Below, piece by piece: positions 18,093 through 27,752 of a stretch of 64,000 nt of DNA. The notes under the pieces were generated by a model. That model was not told the DNA's origin. It was given only the letters and a program-made list of their open reading frames with translations, and did not search any database. Source of the DNA: Arthrobacter sp. ZGTC412 (lineage in GTDB: Bacteria > Actinomycetota > Actinomycetes > Actinomycetales > Micrococcaceae); the NCBI RefSeq assembly GCF_002929215.1, contig NZ_PJII01000016.1:41882-105881 (forward strand), read 5' to 3'. Positions within the stretch are counted from its first letter, which is position 1; each line of letters opens with the position of its first letter. The position numbers and the translations under genes are program-made.

Positions 18093-18128
18093 TTTCTGTT
18101 GCTCCTGATCTGAGTGTTCTTGTGCCGG

Positions 18129-18779
18129 TTAGTTCTCGGAGGCGGATTCGCCCGAGGTGCCGTTCGACGTCCCGCCGCCGCCGGCAACCGATCCTGCGTG
18201 GGCAGCGATCTTGTCGAAGAAACCGTATTCGAGGGCCTCCGTGGCGGTGAACCACTTGTCGCGGTCGTTGTCCTTGAGGATGGTTTCCACGGACTGGCCG
18301 GTCTGGTCGGCGGTCAGCTCAGCCATGACCTTCTTCATGTGAAGGATGAGTTCGGCCTGGATCTTGATGTCCGAGGCCGTGCCGCCGATGCCGCCGGAGG
18401 GCTGGTGCATCAGGACGCGCGCGTTCGGGGTGGCGTACCGCTTGCCCTTGGTGCCTGAGGAAAGCAGGAACTGCCCCATGGAGGCGGCAAGTCCGGTGGC
18501 CACGGTGACGACGTCGTTCGGGATGAACTGCATGGTGTCGTAGATCGCCATGCCTGCCGTGACGGAACCGCCGGGAGAGTTGATGTAAAGGTAGATGTCC
18601 TTTTGCGGGTTCTCCGCAGAGAGGAGGAGGAGCTGTGAGCAGATGGCGTTGGCGTTCTCGTCACGCACCTCTGAGCCCAGCCAGATGATCCGCTCCTTGA
18701 GGAGGCGGTTGTAGATGTAGTTGTCCTGGGCTGCAGGATCGACAGTAGCCATCCGGGGGGCCTCTGCGTGCTGTGACAT
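18129..18779 (-). CDS. clpP1: ClpP protease subunit (ClpP1-like)
   Basis: Serine peptidase partner of ClpP2. The 216 residues have triad residues S100 (GLAASMG), H125 (LMHQP) and D174 (NDRDKWF). ATG 18779 follows AGAGG with 9 nt spacing. The C terminus is a Gly/Ser/Asn-rich tail ([20 protein letters not shown]) rather than a folded extension. A candidate ClgR operator lies about 100 bp upstream, consistent with the ClgR control of clpP1P2 known in Corynebacterium, Streptomyces and Mycobacterium. Confidence 0.97.
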   Translation of the reverse strand: MSQHAEAPRMATVDPAAQDNYIYNRLLKERIIWLGSEVRDENANAICSQLLLLSAENPQKDIYLYINSPGGSVTAGMAIYDTMQFIPNDVVTVATGLAASMGQFLLSSGTKGKRYATPNARVLMHQPSGGIGGTASDIKIQAELILHMKKVMAELTADQTGQSVETILKDNDRDKWFTATEALEYGFFDKIAAHAGSVAGGGGTSNGTSGESASEN

Positions 18780-18878
18780 GTGTACTTACCTCTCACTGGT
18801 GACGGTGACATCACTGAAAATCTCTACTTGGACACTAACCGGTTTCACCGACGTTTTGGTCGCACACCGTGGGCTGTT

Positions 18879-18889
18879 CGCTGACGGCG
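18879..18889 (+). promoter_or_regulatory. Candidate ClgR operator upstream of clpP1
   Basis: TGTTCGCTGACGGCGCAC contains CGCTGACGGCG, which fits the actinobacterial ClgR box CGCYNANRGCG as I recall it (equivalently GTTCGC-N5-GCG). It is 100 bp from the clpP1 start, between clpP1 and the tig terminator. The match is short, so this is a prediction. Confidence 0.55.
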
Positions 18890-18934
18890 CACGATCGGCG
18901 CGCGCCTTACGGAAGCGTGCCCCGATCCAACACA

Positions 18935-18968
18935 AACGGCCCCCGGATCAATGGATCCGGGGGCCGTT
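18935..18968 (-). terminator. Terminator of tig
   Basis: A perfect 15-bp stem (18935-18949 with 18954-18968) has a 4-nt loop and lies 44 nt downstream of the tig stop codon. It separates tig from the clpP promoter region. Confidence 0.9.
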
Positions 18969-19011
18969 CAAATCTGCCTTACGGCAAGTAATGCGTTGAC
19001 AGCGAGGTTTA

Positions 19012-20394
19012 CTAGGCCTTGGCCTCTGCCTTGTCTTCCTCAACAGCCTCGGGTGCCTCAGCTGCTGCTTCGTCGGCGTCCAATGCGGGAGCTTCCTCTT
19101 CCCCGCCGGGGCTGACGAAGTCGGTGAGGTCAACAGTCTTGCCCTCGGTGTCGGTCACCGTGGCCTGGCCAAGGACAACAGCCAGTGCCTTGCGGCGGCG
19201 GACCTCGGAAACCATCATGGGGACCTGGCCGCTCTGATCGATGATCTGGGCGAACTGGTTGGGATCCATGCCGTACTGGCTGGCGGTGGTGACGATGTAG
19301 TCGATCAGCTCGTTCTGGCTGACGTTGACTTCTTCCTTCTCCGCAATGGCGTCGAGGATTATTTCATTCTGGAAAGCGCGGGCGGTATTGGCCCGGACCT
19401 CTTCACGGTGCTCCTCGGTGTCGTGCTCGCCTTCACCGTGGCCGCTGCCCTCCTTGAAGTGGGCTTCGAGCTGCTCTTCGACCACTGAGTCCGGAACGGG
19501 AACCTCCACCAGCTCAACGAGCTTGTCCAGGACCTTGTCGCGGGCTTCGACGCCCTGCTCAACGATCTTGGAGTCGGCGGCCTGCTTGGCGAGGTCTTCG
19601 CGGAGCTCGGCAAGGGTGTCGAACTCGGAAGCCAGCTGGGCGAAGTCGTCGTTGGCCTCGGGGAGTTCGCGCTCCTTGACGGCCTTGACCACTACCTTGA
19701 CCTGGGATGCTTCACCGGCGTGGTCGCCGCCCACGAGGGTGGTGCTGAAGATGGCGTCTTCCTCGGCGCTGAGGCCGGTGACAGCTTCGTCCAGGCCCTC
19801 AAGCATGGTGCCGGCGCCCACCTGGTAGGACAGGCCTGCGGCGGAGTCGACCTCTTCGCCGTCGATGGTGGCGTTGATGTCGATGGTGAGGAAGTCGCCG
19901 TCGGCAGCGGGACGGTCTACGGACTTCAGCGTGCCGAAGCGGCCGCGCAGTTCGTCAAGGGCCTTGTCAACGTCCTCATCGGAGGACTGGGCTGCAGCAA
20001 CCTCAACCTGGATGCCGGCGTAGTCCGGGAGCTCGATTTCGGGGCGGACGTCAACCTCGGCGTGGAACTTCAGTTCACCGTCGGTGGAGGTGGGGTCCGG
20101 AACCTCGGTAATTTCAACCTCGGGACGGCTCAGGGGACGGATACCGGATTCCTGCACAGCTGACTGGTACCAGCCGTTGAGGCCTTCGTTAATGGCGGTC
20201 TCAAGGACGTAGCCGCGGCCGACGCGCTGGTCGATGAGCTTGGCCGGTACCTTGCCCTTACGGAAACCAGGGACCTGGATCTGCGAAGCAACGGTCTTGT
20301 AGGCCTCGTCGATGCTGGGCTTCAATTCCTCAAAGGGGACCTCAACATTGAGCTTGACCCGCGTGGGGGTGAGGTTCTCGACAGCGCTCTTCAC
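19012..20394 (-). CDS. tig: Trigger factor
   Basis: Ribosome-associated chaperone and peptidyl-prolyl isomerase that meets nascent chains at the exit tunnel. The 460 residues show the N-terminal ribosome-binding signature PGFRKGKVP (about 43-51), then an FKBP-like domain at about 150-230 ([20 protein letters not shown]...), then the helical C-terminal domain, and an acidic Glu/Ala tail (about 430-460). The start is GTG 20394 with AGGAG 10 nt upstream. A strong hairpin follows the gene. Confidence 0.97.
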   Translation of the reverse strand: MKSAVENLTPTRVKLNVEVPFEELKPSIDEAYKTVASQIQVPGFRKGKVPAKLIDQRVGRGYVLETAINEGLNGWYQSAVQESGIRPLSRPEVEITEVPDPTSTDGELKFHAEVDVRPEIELPDYAGIQVEVAAAQSSDEDVDKALDELRGRFGTLKSVDRPAADGDFLTIDINATIDGEEVDSAAGLSYQVGAGTMLEGLDEAVTGLSAEEDAIFSTTLVGGDHAGEASQVKVVVKAVKERELPEANDDFAQLASEFDTLAELREDLAKQAADSKIVEQGVEARDKVLDKLVELVEVPVPDSVVEEQLEAHFKEGSGHGEGEHDTEEHREEVRANTARAFQNEIILDAIAEKEEVNVSQNELIDYIVTTASQYGMDPNQFAQIIDQSGQVPMMVSEVRRRKALAVVLGQATVTDTEGKTVDLTDFVSPGGEEEAPALDADEAAAEAPEAVEEDKAEAKA

Positions 20395-20477
20395 GGTCTA
20401 AGTACTCCTGGGTTTGTGGGATGGGTTTCTGCAAACGCAATGTTCCTGCCCGGTCCAAATGGTCCGGGCCGCAGAGT

Positions 20478-20551
20478 CGGGGTGACAGGATTTGAACCTG
20501 CGACTTCCTGCTCCCAAAGCAGGCGCTCTAGCCAAGCTGAGCTACACCCCG
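20478..20551 (-). tRNA. tRNA-Pro (TGG)
   Basis: A 74-nt cloverleaf on the minus strand has a CGGGGTG/CACCCCG acceptor stem, a D stem GCTC/GAGC, the anticodon loop TTTGGGA with anticodon TGG, and T arm GCAGG-TTCAAAT-CCTGT. The anticodon reads CCN proline codons. No CCA is encoded. Confidence 0.97.
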
Positions 20552-20703
20552 TAAGTGCACAGGCAAGTCTACGGTGATACGCGCCGTCTTTGCACATTTG
20601 ACACGTAGGCCATGAATTAGGTTTAGTTATATCCGGCTTGAACAGTCAGCCCGAAGTTGCCAGTCTGCCAGCGCCTTCCAGCACTGCAGAAGGATCTTCT
20701 TTC

Positions 20704-20774
20704 GGGGACGTAGCTTAATGGTAAAGCCTCAGTTTTCCAAACTGATTACGCGGGTTCGATTCCCGTCGTCCCCT
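20704..20774 (+). tRNA. tRNA-Gly (TCC)
   Basis: A 71-nt cloverleaf with acceptor GGGGACG/CGTCCCC, anticodon stem TCAGT/ACTGA with loop TTTCCAA and anticodon TCC, and T arm CGGG-TTCGATT-CCCG. It diverges from tRNA-Pro and is followed by its own terminator. Confidence 0.97.
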
Positions 20775-20782
20775 CCAAGGAT

Positions 20783-20813
20783 AAAAAGGCCCCTCATTTG
20801 AGGGGCCTTTTTG
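20783..20813 (+). terminator. Terminator of tRNA-Gly
   Basis: A hairpin with A-rich 5' arm, GGCCCCTC/GAGGGGCC core and a TTTTTGTTTT tail starts 9 nt after the tRNA. It is the most classical rho-independent terminator in the window. Confidence 0.93.
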
Positions 20814-20853
20814 TTTTGCGGCGCCTTGTGCCTCAAGTTGCCTCTTCATGTTG

Positions 20854-21798
20854 CTACGACCGCTGGCAGTACGGGCACCAACACAGCTTGCGTGCCACCA
20901 GTTCGGCGATCAGCACCTGGGTGCCGCACACCCGGCAGGGCAGGCCGTTGCGTTTATAGACAAAGTGGGCATTCTCCCTGGCCGGGAAGGTGTCGCTCTT
21001 GAGCGCGGCGTTCTCCGCCGCAGCCCTGGCCGTCCTGCCGTTTCCCGACCAGTACCTGGGCGTTGTGGTGATGATCCGGCCGTCCGCCACACCGTCGTTC
21101 ATAACAGAGACGACGTCGCGCCACAGCTTGCGTGCCTCGGTGTCCGGAACGTCGCTGCCGGGCAGCCAGGGATCGAGCCGCCGCCGGAAAAGGACCTCCG
21201 CACGGTACACGTTTCCCACACCGGCAATGACCTTCTGGTCCATAAGCAACGCAGCCACCGGCGCTTTACGGCTTTGAAGGCCCGCAGCAAACCGGCCGGC
21301 GTCCCCGCGCCGGTTGACCAGTGGATCGGGACCCAGCCGGGCCAGCACGGCGTCGGCTTCGGCACCGGTGATGGTTTCGCACGTGGTTGCCCCGCGCAGG
21401 TCCGCCCAGCCATTGCTGCCGACAATGCGGACGCGCACAGCCCCGACCGGCGCGGGCGGACCGGCGTACCCGCCGGGCTCATCGCCGTCGCCATCACCGA
21501 AGGTTTCCTGCTCCCCCACCCGGCGCGGGGCACCGATGCTGGAGGACCCGGCAAAGGTGCTGTCGCCGCCGAAGCTCCAGGCACCGTAGAGGCCCAGGTG
21601 GATGTGCAGCACCAGCGAGTGGTCAAAGTGCAGGAACAGGTGTTTCCCGTGGGCCTCTGCAGCCACAAGGGTGTGCCCGTCCAGCATGGCAGCTCCGCCA
21701 ACGAACCGGCCCTGGGGACTGGACACCATGAGCCGCTGGCCGCCGAAGACGTCCCCGAACTGCCGTGCCAGGCGCCGGAGTGTATGCCCTTCAGGCAC
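20854..21798 (-). CDS. Fpg/Nei-family DNA glycosylase (Nei2-like, Rv2464c type)
   Basis: Base-excision repair glycosylase/AP lyase that removes oxidised bases. The 314 residues begin PEGHT, so after Met removal Pro1 and Glu2 are the catalytic pair. The helix-two-turn-helix region is around LLMDQKVIAGVGNVYRAEVLF, and the C-terminal zinc finger has CRVCG and CWCPYC. The GTG start (21798) overlaps the rpiB stop by 1 nt, so the pair is translationally coupled. M. tuberculosis has the same neighbours (Rv2464c, Rv2465c rpiB). A Gly/Asp-rich insertion at about 90-115 (GEQETFGDGDGDEPGG) is probably a surface loop. Confidence 0.93.
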   Translation of the reverse strand: MPEGHTLRRLARQFGDVFGGQRLMVSSPQGRFVGGAAMLDGHTLVAAEAHGKHLFLHFDHSLVLHIHLGLYGAWSFGGDSTFAGSSSIGAPRRVGEQETFGDGDGDEPGGYAGPPAPVGAVRVRIVGSNGWADLRGATTCETITGAEADAVLARLGPDPLVNRRGDAGRFAAGLQSRKAPVAALLMDQKVIAGVGNVYRAEVLFRRRLDPWLPGSDVPDTEARKLWRDVVSVMNDGVADGRIITTTPRYWSGNGRTARAAAENAALKSDTFPARENAHFVYKRNGLPCRVCGTQVLIAELVARKLCWCPYCQRS

Positions 21799-22292
21799 TA
21801 CTCAATGACCTCGCCGGTAGTCTCATAGGCAGCGATTTTGCCGATCCGGCGGACGTGCCGCTCATCGTTGCTGAAGGGTTCGGCCAGGAAAGCCTCAATC
21901 AGCTCCGTTGCTTCCTCCACGGTGTGCTGGCGGCCGCCCACGGCCACCACGTTGGCGTCGTTGTGCTCGCGGGCGAGGGTGGCGGTGGAGTGGTTCCATG
22001 CCAGGGCTGCCCGGACGCCCTTAACCTTGTTGGCCGCAATTTGCTCGCCGTTGCCGGAGCCCCCCAGTACGATGCCGAGGGCGTGGACGCCGGCCTGCTG
22101 GTCCGCCACCACCGCGAGGGCGGCGTTGATGCAGAACGACGGGTAGTCATCCAGGGCGTCGTAGACCTTGGGACCGTGGTCCACCACGTCATAGCCCTTG
22201 GCGGTCAGGTGGGAAACCAGGTGTGCACTGAGTTCCATGCCTGCGTGGTCGGTGGCAATGTGGACCCGCGGGAAGGCAGGGGAAGAAGTCAC
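21798..22292 (-). CDS. rpiB: Ribose-5-phosphate isomerase B
   Basis: Interconverts ribose 5-phosphate and ribulose 5-phosphate in the pentose phosphate pathway. GTG 22292 (VTSSPAFPRVHIATDHAG) gives 164 residues; longer upstream frames run into the neighbouring membrane-protein gene and are rejected. The phosphate-binding loop is HIATDHAG, and the active-site loop GIVLGGSGNGEQIAANKV has Glu (E83) where the E. coli enzyme uses a cysteine; this is the mycobacterial RpiB type. It is coupled to the nei2-like gene downstream. Confidence 0.95.
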   Translation of the reverse strand: MTSSPAFPRVHIATDHAGMELSAHLVSHLTAKGYDVVDHGPKVYDALDDYPSFCINAALAVVADQQAGVHALGIVLGGSGNGEQIAANKVKGVRAALAWNHSTATLAREHNDANVVAVGGRQHTVEEATELIEAFLAEPFSNDERHVRRIGKIAAYETTGEVIE

Positions 22293-22369
22293 AAGCAAAA
22301 TCCGTTCGGTGTGGGCGCTGGCGGCCGGCACGGAGGGTGCAGGCCGGGGGCAACAACACCATAAGAATA

Positions 22370-23386
22370 CTAGGACTCGGGCGGGCCGGCCGCGGCTGGA
22401 CCGCCGCCGCGGTGGGCCCGTGCAGCCACCCTGGTGAGGACCTCGGCCAGCTGCGCAGCGGAATCCTGGCTTCCGCTGCTCACTGCCAGGCTCTGGCCAT
22501 CGGTCTTTTTCACAACGACGGCGGGGCCGCTGCTGACGAGCATGGCGGCAGTTCCGCTGTGGTGCCGGTAGCCCCACCCACCGTAGTCGGCAGCGCGGAC
22601 GTCCGCTGCGCTGGCTGCCGAGATGGCGACTGCCGGAACATCCATCACGGGGACGACGCCGGCCAGCAGGACTTTCAGGCCGCGCCGGTCCGCCTTGATC
22701 CTGGCACAGAGAAATGCCGCGCCTATGACAGCCAGGGCTACAAGCAGCCCTCCAAGCCAGGGCACAGCGATGGCAATCAGCGCAGACGGAAACAGCGAGG
22801 CTATGCCGATCATAACGAAAACCGAGCTGCGGGCATGGACCCAGAGCCGCATGCTGTCCCGTGCCAGGTCAGGGTCCAGTTCCCTGGCGATGGCAAGCTG
22901 GAGGGCCCTGTCGTCGTTGGGCGACCATTGCTGGTCCGCCTTGTACACGAAGCCCATAACCACCCCAAGGGACACGGCGGCTCCGCTTCCGAGCGCAAGC
23001 ACAGTGAAGTCCACCCTGGACTCACGGGCGTCCGCCAGGCCGGTCTGGCCAACGAGGCCGGCAGCGAGCGCGGTGGCGACGAAAAGGCACAGAAACAGTC
23101 CGGTGCCCATCATGATCCGGCGCATGGGCACCGGCCTGCTGACCGGCAAGGCCTGGGAAAGAACCAGCCAGCCGGCAGCCACAATCATCAGGGCGCCCCC
23201 GGTGACGTAGGCGGCAAAGGACGCAAAGGCGGCGCCGCCGTCGTCCGTCCAGCGGATGGCGAGCGGCTCAGGAAGGTCCGGCCGAAGCAAAAAAGCGCAC
23301 ACCACAAAAGCCGCCGCGAGCACCACCGGGAACCCCGCCACAAAACGCAGGGCCTTCGTGTCCACCGACTCCATGAACTTCCCCAT
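22370..23386 (-). CDS. DUF1648-type multi-pass membrane protein
   Basis: This 338-residue protein has an N-terminal helix (about 12-34), the LPEPLAIRW segment typical of DUF1648, and further hydrophobic segments at about 52-74, 92-110, 128-145, 187-205 and 206-222. A soluble C-terminal domain follows (about 250-320, with IRAADYGGWGYR-like repeats of Gly/Tyr), then a Gly/Ala/Pro tail. The fold of that domain may be PH-like, but this is inference. The start is uncertain: ATG 23386 lacks a Shine-Dalgarno and ATG 23374 is an alternative. Function unknown; it lies between rpiB and pepN and diverges from pepN. Confidence 0.75.
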   Translation of the reverse strand: MGKFMESVDTKALRFVAGFPVVLAAAFVVCAFLLRPDLPEPLAIRWTDDGGAAFASFAAYVTGGALMIVAAGWLVLSQALPVSRPVPMRRIMMGTGLFLCLFVATALAAGLVGQTGLADARESRVDFTVLALGSGAAVSLGVVMGFVYKADQQWSPNDDRALQLAIARELDPDLARDSMRLWVHARSSVFVMIGIASLFPSALIAIAVPWLGGLLVALAVIGAAFLCARIKADRRGLKVLLAGVVPVMDVPAVAISAASAADVRAADYGGWGYRHHSGTAAMLVSSGPAVVVKKTDGQSLAVSSGSQDSAAQLAEVLTRVAARAHRGGGPAAAGPPES

Positions 23387-23545
23387 GATTTAACGCTACT
23401 CCCGCCGCCGGTCAGTGACTTGGTACCTGTCTCCATACCCACTGTGAGCTGCGCTACTTGTTCCGGGGTAAAGGAATGCAAGAATGATCAGTGCCGCCGC
23501 TGGGCATCGCCAGCCGGCAGACGCAATTATTCTGGAGGCCCCACT

Positions 23546-26134
23546 TTGCCAGGTATGAATCTGACGCGCGCTGAAGCCCGCGAACGTGCCGAACTGATCA
23601 CCGTCGAGTCCTACGATGTCAGCCTGGACCTGACGCGCGGCGGGAAGGTGTTCGGCAGCACCACCACAGTAAAATTCAGCGCGAAGCCCGGATCCTCCAC
23701 CTTCATTGACGCCGTCACTGCCGCCGTTCACAGTGTCACGCTCAACGGCCGCAGCCTTGAGCCGGACACCGTGGCTGACGGCGTCAGGATTCAGCTGCAG
23801 GAGCTTGGGGAGGACAACGAGGTCACTATCGTGGCGGATGCTCCCTACATGAATACCGGCGAAGGCCTGCACCGCTTCGTGGACCCGGTGGACAACGAGG
23901 TCTACCTCTACACGCAGTTCGAGGTCCCCGATTCACGCAGGATGTTCGCGGTGTTCGAGCAGCCGGACCTGAAGGCTGCCTTTACGTTCACGGTCACTGC
24001 GCCCTCGCACTGGGACGTCATCTCCAACTCCCCCACCCCGCTGCCCGTGGAAACCACTCCCGGGGACGACGGCGGCGCCCGCTCCGTTTGGTCCTTCTCC
24101 CCCACTCCGCGGCTGTCCTCCTATGTCACCGCCCTGATCGCCGGCCCCTACCAGTCCGTGCGCAGCGAGGTAAAGAGCTCCGACGGCCGGGTCATTCCGC
24201 TGGGGGTCTTCGCCAGGAAGTCGCTGATGCAGTACCTCGACGCCGAGAACATCTTCGAGCTGACCCGGCAGGGTTTTGAATTTTTCGAGGCGCAGTTCGG
24301 CTGCCCCTACCCGTTCGAGAAATACGACCAGCTCTTCGTGCCGGAATTCAATGCCGGCGCCATGGAAAATGCCGGAGCGGTAACCATCCTCGAGGGTTAT
24401 GTTTTCCGCAGCAAGGTCACAGGCGCGCAGATCGAACGCCGGGCCATCACTGTCCTCCACGAGCTCGCGCACATGTGGTTCGGGGACCTGGTAACCATGC
24501 GCTGGTGGAACGACCTGTGGCTCAACGAGTCCTTCGCCGAGTACATGTCCCACCTTGCCGCCGTCGAGGCAACGGACTTCACCAGCGCCTGGACCACCTT
24601 CGCGTCGGTGGAAAAATCCTGGGCGTACCGCCAGGACCAGCTGCCCACTACCCATCCGATTTTCGCCGAGATCAACGATCTCCAGGACGTGGAGGTGAAC
24701 TTCGACGGCATCACGTACGCCAAGGGGGCCTCTGTCCTCCGCCAGCTGGTGGCGTGGGTGGGACCGGACCAGTTCATGTCCGGCGTGCGGGAGTACTTCG
24801 CGAAGCATTCCTGGCAGAACACAGAGCTGAGCGACCTCATGGTGGAACTGGAGAAGGCCAGCGGCCGCGACCTGGACGAATGGGGCCGGCAATGGCTGGA
24901 GACCGCGGGGGTCAACACCCTCAAGCCGGAGCTGGAAGTGGGCAGCGACGGCCGGCTGACCTCGTTCGCGATTCTGCAGTCCGCCGTCGAGGAGTGGCCC
25001 ACCCTCCGTCCGCACCGGCTGGCGGTGGGGTTCTACAACCTGAACGACGCCGGGAAGCTTGAGCGGGTGCACCGCGAAGAACTCGACGTCGACGGCGTCC
25101 GCACGGAGGTACCCGCCTTGGCAGGGATGTCGCAGCCGGACCTTATCCTGGTGAACGACGACGACCTCGCCTACGCCAAGGTCCGGCTGGATGAGAAGTC
25201 GCTTGCTACCGCCACGGCACACCTGAAGGACTTCAGCCAGAGCCTGCCGCGGACCCTGGTGTGGAACTCCGCGTGGGACGCCGCCCGCGATGGCGAGACG
25301 CCTGCCCGGCGGTACGTGGAACTGATCCTGGCCAACGTGGCTGCCGAGTCCGATTCCTCGGTGATCCTGGTCCAGCTCCGCCAACTGGCCACCACCTTGA
25401 ACTTCTACGTGGCCGAGGAGCACCGGGAAACGACGGCCGTGGCCGCGGCCGACCGGCTGTGGGAGCTGGCCTCCGAGGTGCCCGGCGGCTCTGACGCCCA
25501 GCTGCAGTTCGTTAAGTCGTTCGCCTTGTTGGCGACGAGTGGAGCTCAGCTGGACACAGTGGCGGACCTCCTTGATGGTTCAATGGTCCTGGACGGGCTG
25601 GCTGTTGACCAGGACCTGCGCTGGGAGCTTGTCACTTCGCTGGTGGTGGGCGGCCGGCTGGCGCAGCTCGGCATCGATGCCGAGCTTGCACGGGACCACA
25701 CCTCCAGTGGACAGAACGCCGCTGCCCAGGCAAAGGCGGCCATTCCCACCCCCGAGGCAAAAGCGGCAGCCTGGGAAGCGATTGTGGTGAAGGGCGAGCT
25801 CTCCAACGCCCTCCAGGGGTCGGCCGTCAACGGCTTTATGCGCGTACTGGACCGGTCCCTGCTGGAGCCGTACGCGGAGAAGTACTTCCAGGCGGTACGG
25901 GCCATTGTGGAGACCCGGACGAACGCACTTGCCCAGCAGATCGTCGTCGGGCTCTACCCGGCATTGCTGACCACCCAGGCCACAGTCGACCGCACGGACG
26001 GTTTCCTGGCGGCGCTCCCGCCGCAAAGTGCCGCGCTGGGGCGGATGATGCTGGAAAACCGCGACGGCGTTGCCCGGGCGTTGCGGGCGCGCGCCGCTGA
26101 CGTCCTTCCCGGTGAAGCAGGGCCCGGGTTGTGA
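23546..26134 (+). CDS. pepN: Aminopeptidase N (M1 family)
   Basis: Zinc metallopeptidase that removes N-terminal residues from peptides in the cytoplasm, finishing protein degradation. I place the start at TTG 23546 because TGGAGG lies 7 nt upstream; ATG 23555 would leave 16 nt. The product has 862 residues, close to M. tuberculosis PepN. The exopeptidase motif GAMEN is at 271-275 and the zinc site HEXXH-X18-E is HELAH at 305-309 with E328. The C-terminal ERAP1-like helical domain covers about 520-860. The last 4 nt overlap the OsmC gene (GTGA). Confidence 0.96.
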   Translation: MPGMNLTRAEARERAELITVESYDVSLDLTRGGKVFGSTTTVKFSAKPGSSTFIDAVTAAVHSVTLNGRSLEPDTVADGVRIQLQELGEDNEVTIVADAPYMNTGEGLHRFVDPVDNEVYLYTQFEVPDSRRMFAVFEQPDLKAAFTFTVTAPSHWDVISNSPTPLPVETTPGDDGGARSVWSFSPTPRLSSYVTALIAGPYQSVRSEVKSSDGRVIPLGVFARKSLMQYLDAENIFELTRQGFEFFEAQFGCPYPFEKYDQLFVPEFNAGAMENAGAVTILEGYVFRSKVTGAQIERRAITVLHELAHMWFGDLVTMRWWNDLWLNESFAEYMSHLAAVEATDFTSAWTTFASVEKSWAYRQDQLPTTHPIFAEINDLQDVEVNFDGITYAKGASVLRQLVAWVGPDQFMSGVREYFAKHSWQNTELSDLMVELEKASGRDLDEWGRQWLETAGVNTLKPELEVGSDGRLTSFAILQSAVEEWPTLRPHRLAVGFYNLNDAGKLERVHREELDVDGVRTEVPALAGMSQPDLILVNDDDLAYAKVRLDEKSLATATAHLKDFSQSLPRTLVWNSAWDAARDGETPARRYVELILANVAAESDSSVILVQLRQLATTLNFYVAEEHRETTAVAAADRLWELASEVPGGSDAQLQFVKSFALLATSGAQLDTVADLLDGSMVLDGLAVDQDLRWELVTSLVVGGRLAQLGIDAELARDHTSSGQNAAAQAKAAIPTPEAKAAAWEAIVVKGELSNALQGSAVNGFMRVLDRSLLEPYAEKYFQAVRAIVETRTNALAQQIVVGLYPALLTTQATVDRTDGFLAALPPQSAALGRMMLENRDGVARALRARAADVLPGEAGPGL

Positions 26135-26604
26135 CCCTGGGTGAGCACCGCTATGCCCTGACGGTGGAGTGGACGGGCAACCTGGGCGGAGGGACGTCGT
26201 CGTACCGCGGCTTCTCGCGGGACCACGACATCCTGATTCCCGGGCTGCCGGTCCTCAAGGGCTCGGCTGATCCAACCTTCCATGGCGACCGGGAGCGCTA
26301 CAACCCGGAGCAGCTGCTTCTGGCTGCCCTTGCCCAGTGCCACATGCTTTCCTTCCTGCATGTGGCGGTGAAGCACGGCGTGGTGGTAACGGACTACCGG
26401 GACGAGGCCACCGGGCTGCTGAAGCTCAACCGGGACGGCAGCGGCCAGTTCGAACGTGTGACGCTGCGCCCCCGGGTGACGGTGGCGGACGAACAGCACG
26501 TGGCGCTGGCCGCGCAGCTGCACCACGAGGCCAACCAAGTGTGCTTTATCGCCCGCAGCGTGAACTTCCCGGTGGAACACGTTCCGGTGACGGTGGTTGC
26601 CTAG
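26131..26604 (+). CDS. OsmC-family peroxiredoxin-like protein
   Basis: OsmC/Ohr-fold protein of 157 residues, expected to reduce organic hydroperoxides or related oxidants using cysteines. The helix NPEQLLLAALAQCHMLSFLHVA carries one conserved cysteine, and HHEANQVCFIARS carries the second; the end (VNFPVEHVPVTVV) is typical of the family. The GTG start at 26131 overlaps the pepN stop by 4 nt, so it is translationally coupled to pepN. The subgroup is the YhfA/OsmC-like one rather than Ohr, judged by the RYNPEQLLLAAL segment. Confidence 0.9.
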   Translation: MTLGEHRYALTVEWTGNLGGGTSSYRGFSRDHDILIPGLPVLKGSADPTFHGDRERYNPEQLLLAALAQCHMLSFLHVAVKHGVVVTDYRDEATGLLKLNRDGSGQFERVTLRPRVTVADEQHVALAAQLHHEANQVCFIARSVNFPVEHVPVTVVA

Positions 26605-26637
26605 CCCTGTGGCTGCTGCCTCAGGTGCCGCGGCGGG

Positions 26638-27633
26638 TCAGTTCGTTCCGTCTTCCAGCATGGCGACCAGCCGCGCCTCCGTCTCCGGCGTCAGCCCGGC
26701 TTTGCGGGGCCGGTCCAGTCCGCGGCGACGTTCGTCAGCCAGCGTGTCGGCCAGCGTTTCCTGCCACGGTAGGATCCGCAGGCCCGCATTCACGGCGGCC
26801 TTGTTGCTTCTGGCCATAAATCCGTCATGCCCGGGTGGGAGCCACAGCGGCAGCGAATCGCGCCCCGCCCAGTAGCCGACGCCCTGGTCCGCAAGCCAGT
26901 CCTCGGCCGCAGGGACCACTTCGCCGTGATGATCTGCCGCCTGCCGGGACGCGCTGATGTACTCCCCGAACGGTACCTGGTCCCCCAGCGCATTCAATGC
27001 CCCGGTGGTTCCCTGCTCTGCCGCCAGCAGGATCCAGGCGGCCAGGTCCCGTACATCAATGACCTGGCTGGCGTGGCTATCGATAGTGGGAACGATGGCG
27101 GGGCTGTTGTCCCTGGCAAAGCGGGCCGGCCAGTACCCGTAGCGGTCCGAGCCGTCCCCTGGTCCGCCGATCAGGCCGGCACGGCACAGGTGGGCCTTCC
27201 CGCCCGCCGCTTTGAGGGTTGCCTCCTCGATGGCGACTTTGGATTCGCCGTAGTTTTCCGGCGTCGAAGGAGTACCCGGTGCAAGCGCCGGGAGGAGGTC
27301 GGCGTCCTCAGTGGCTCCGGGAAGGGAGGCATCGGCATAAACGGAGCAGCTGGAGACGAAGGTCCAGTGGGCGGTGCGGTGCGCGAGGGCGTCCAGCGCC
27401 TCGGTTGCGGGCACCGGATCGCGGGCGACGTCGACGACCTCGTCCCACTCCCCCTCAACGCCGTCGTAAGCCGTTGCGCCCAGCGAGCGGTCCGCTCTCA
27501 GCCACACGGCACCCGCTGGCGGGTCATCGGCGGAGCCACGGGCAAGGCAGGTGACCTTATGCCCTTCGGCGACTGCCTGGCGGACGATTTCTGCGGACAG
27601 GAAGGCGGTTCCGCCCAGGACGAGAATGCGCAT
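26638..27633 (-). CDS. NAD-dependent epimerase/dehydratase (extended SDR)
   Basis: Rossmann-fold protein of 331 residues starting MRILVLGGTAFLSAEIV, an atypical extended-SDR glycine motif (GGTxFL). It has the segment VSSCSVYAD, ENYGESKVAIEE with a YxxxK-like catalytic pair, and RAGLIGGPGDGSDRYGYW. This resembles reductases in the same group as isoflavone reductase-like or CDP-tyvelose epimerase-like proteins; the substrate is unknown. It converges on the OsmC gene with 33 nt between stops and no strong hairpin. Confidence 0.85.
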   Translation of the reverse strand: MRILVLGGTAFLSAEIVRQAVAEGHKVTCLARGSADDPPAGAVWLRADRSLGATAYDGVEGEWDEVVDVARDPVPATEALDALAHRTAHWTFVSSCSVYADASLPGATEDADLLPALAPGTPSTPENYGESKVAIEEATLKAAGGKAHLCRAGLIGGPGDGSDRYGYWPARFARDNSPAIVPTIDSHASQVIDVRDLAAWILLAAEQGTTGALNALGDQVPFGEYISASRQAADHHGEVVPAAEDWLADQGVGYWAGRDSLPLWLPPGHDGFMARSNKAAVNAGLRILPWQETLADTLADERRRGLDRPRKAGLTPETEARLVAMLEDGTN

Positions 27634-27752
27634 GACGCAACGCTACGGCGCTAGGGTTGAAGGAGAACAGAGCCTTCCGCGCCGGGCGTAACCGGCGCTC
27701 CGGCCCCCCGTATCCCGGCGCTGCCGGGGAACCCCAGGAGTAATCCCCCTTT

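Noticed and set aside
20478-20774. tRNA-Pro/tRNA-Gly pair, and the other tRNAs, as phage or island attachment sites
   Set aside because: No integrase or duplicated tRNA 3' end is seen near any of the five tRNAs, and the flanking genes are ordinary core genes.
22293-22577. Longer N terminus of rpiB up to 22577
   Set aside because: The extra residues (Arg/Pro-rich) overlap the neighbouring membrane-protein gene and are not found in RpiB; GTG 22292 gives the family length.
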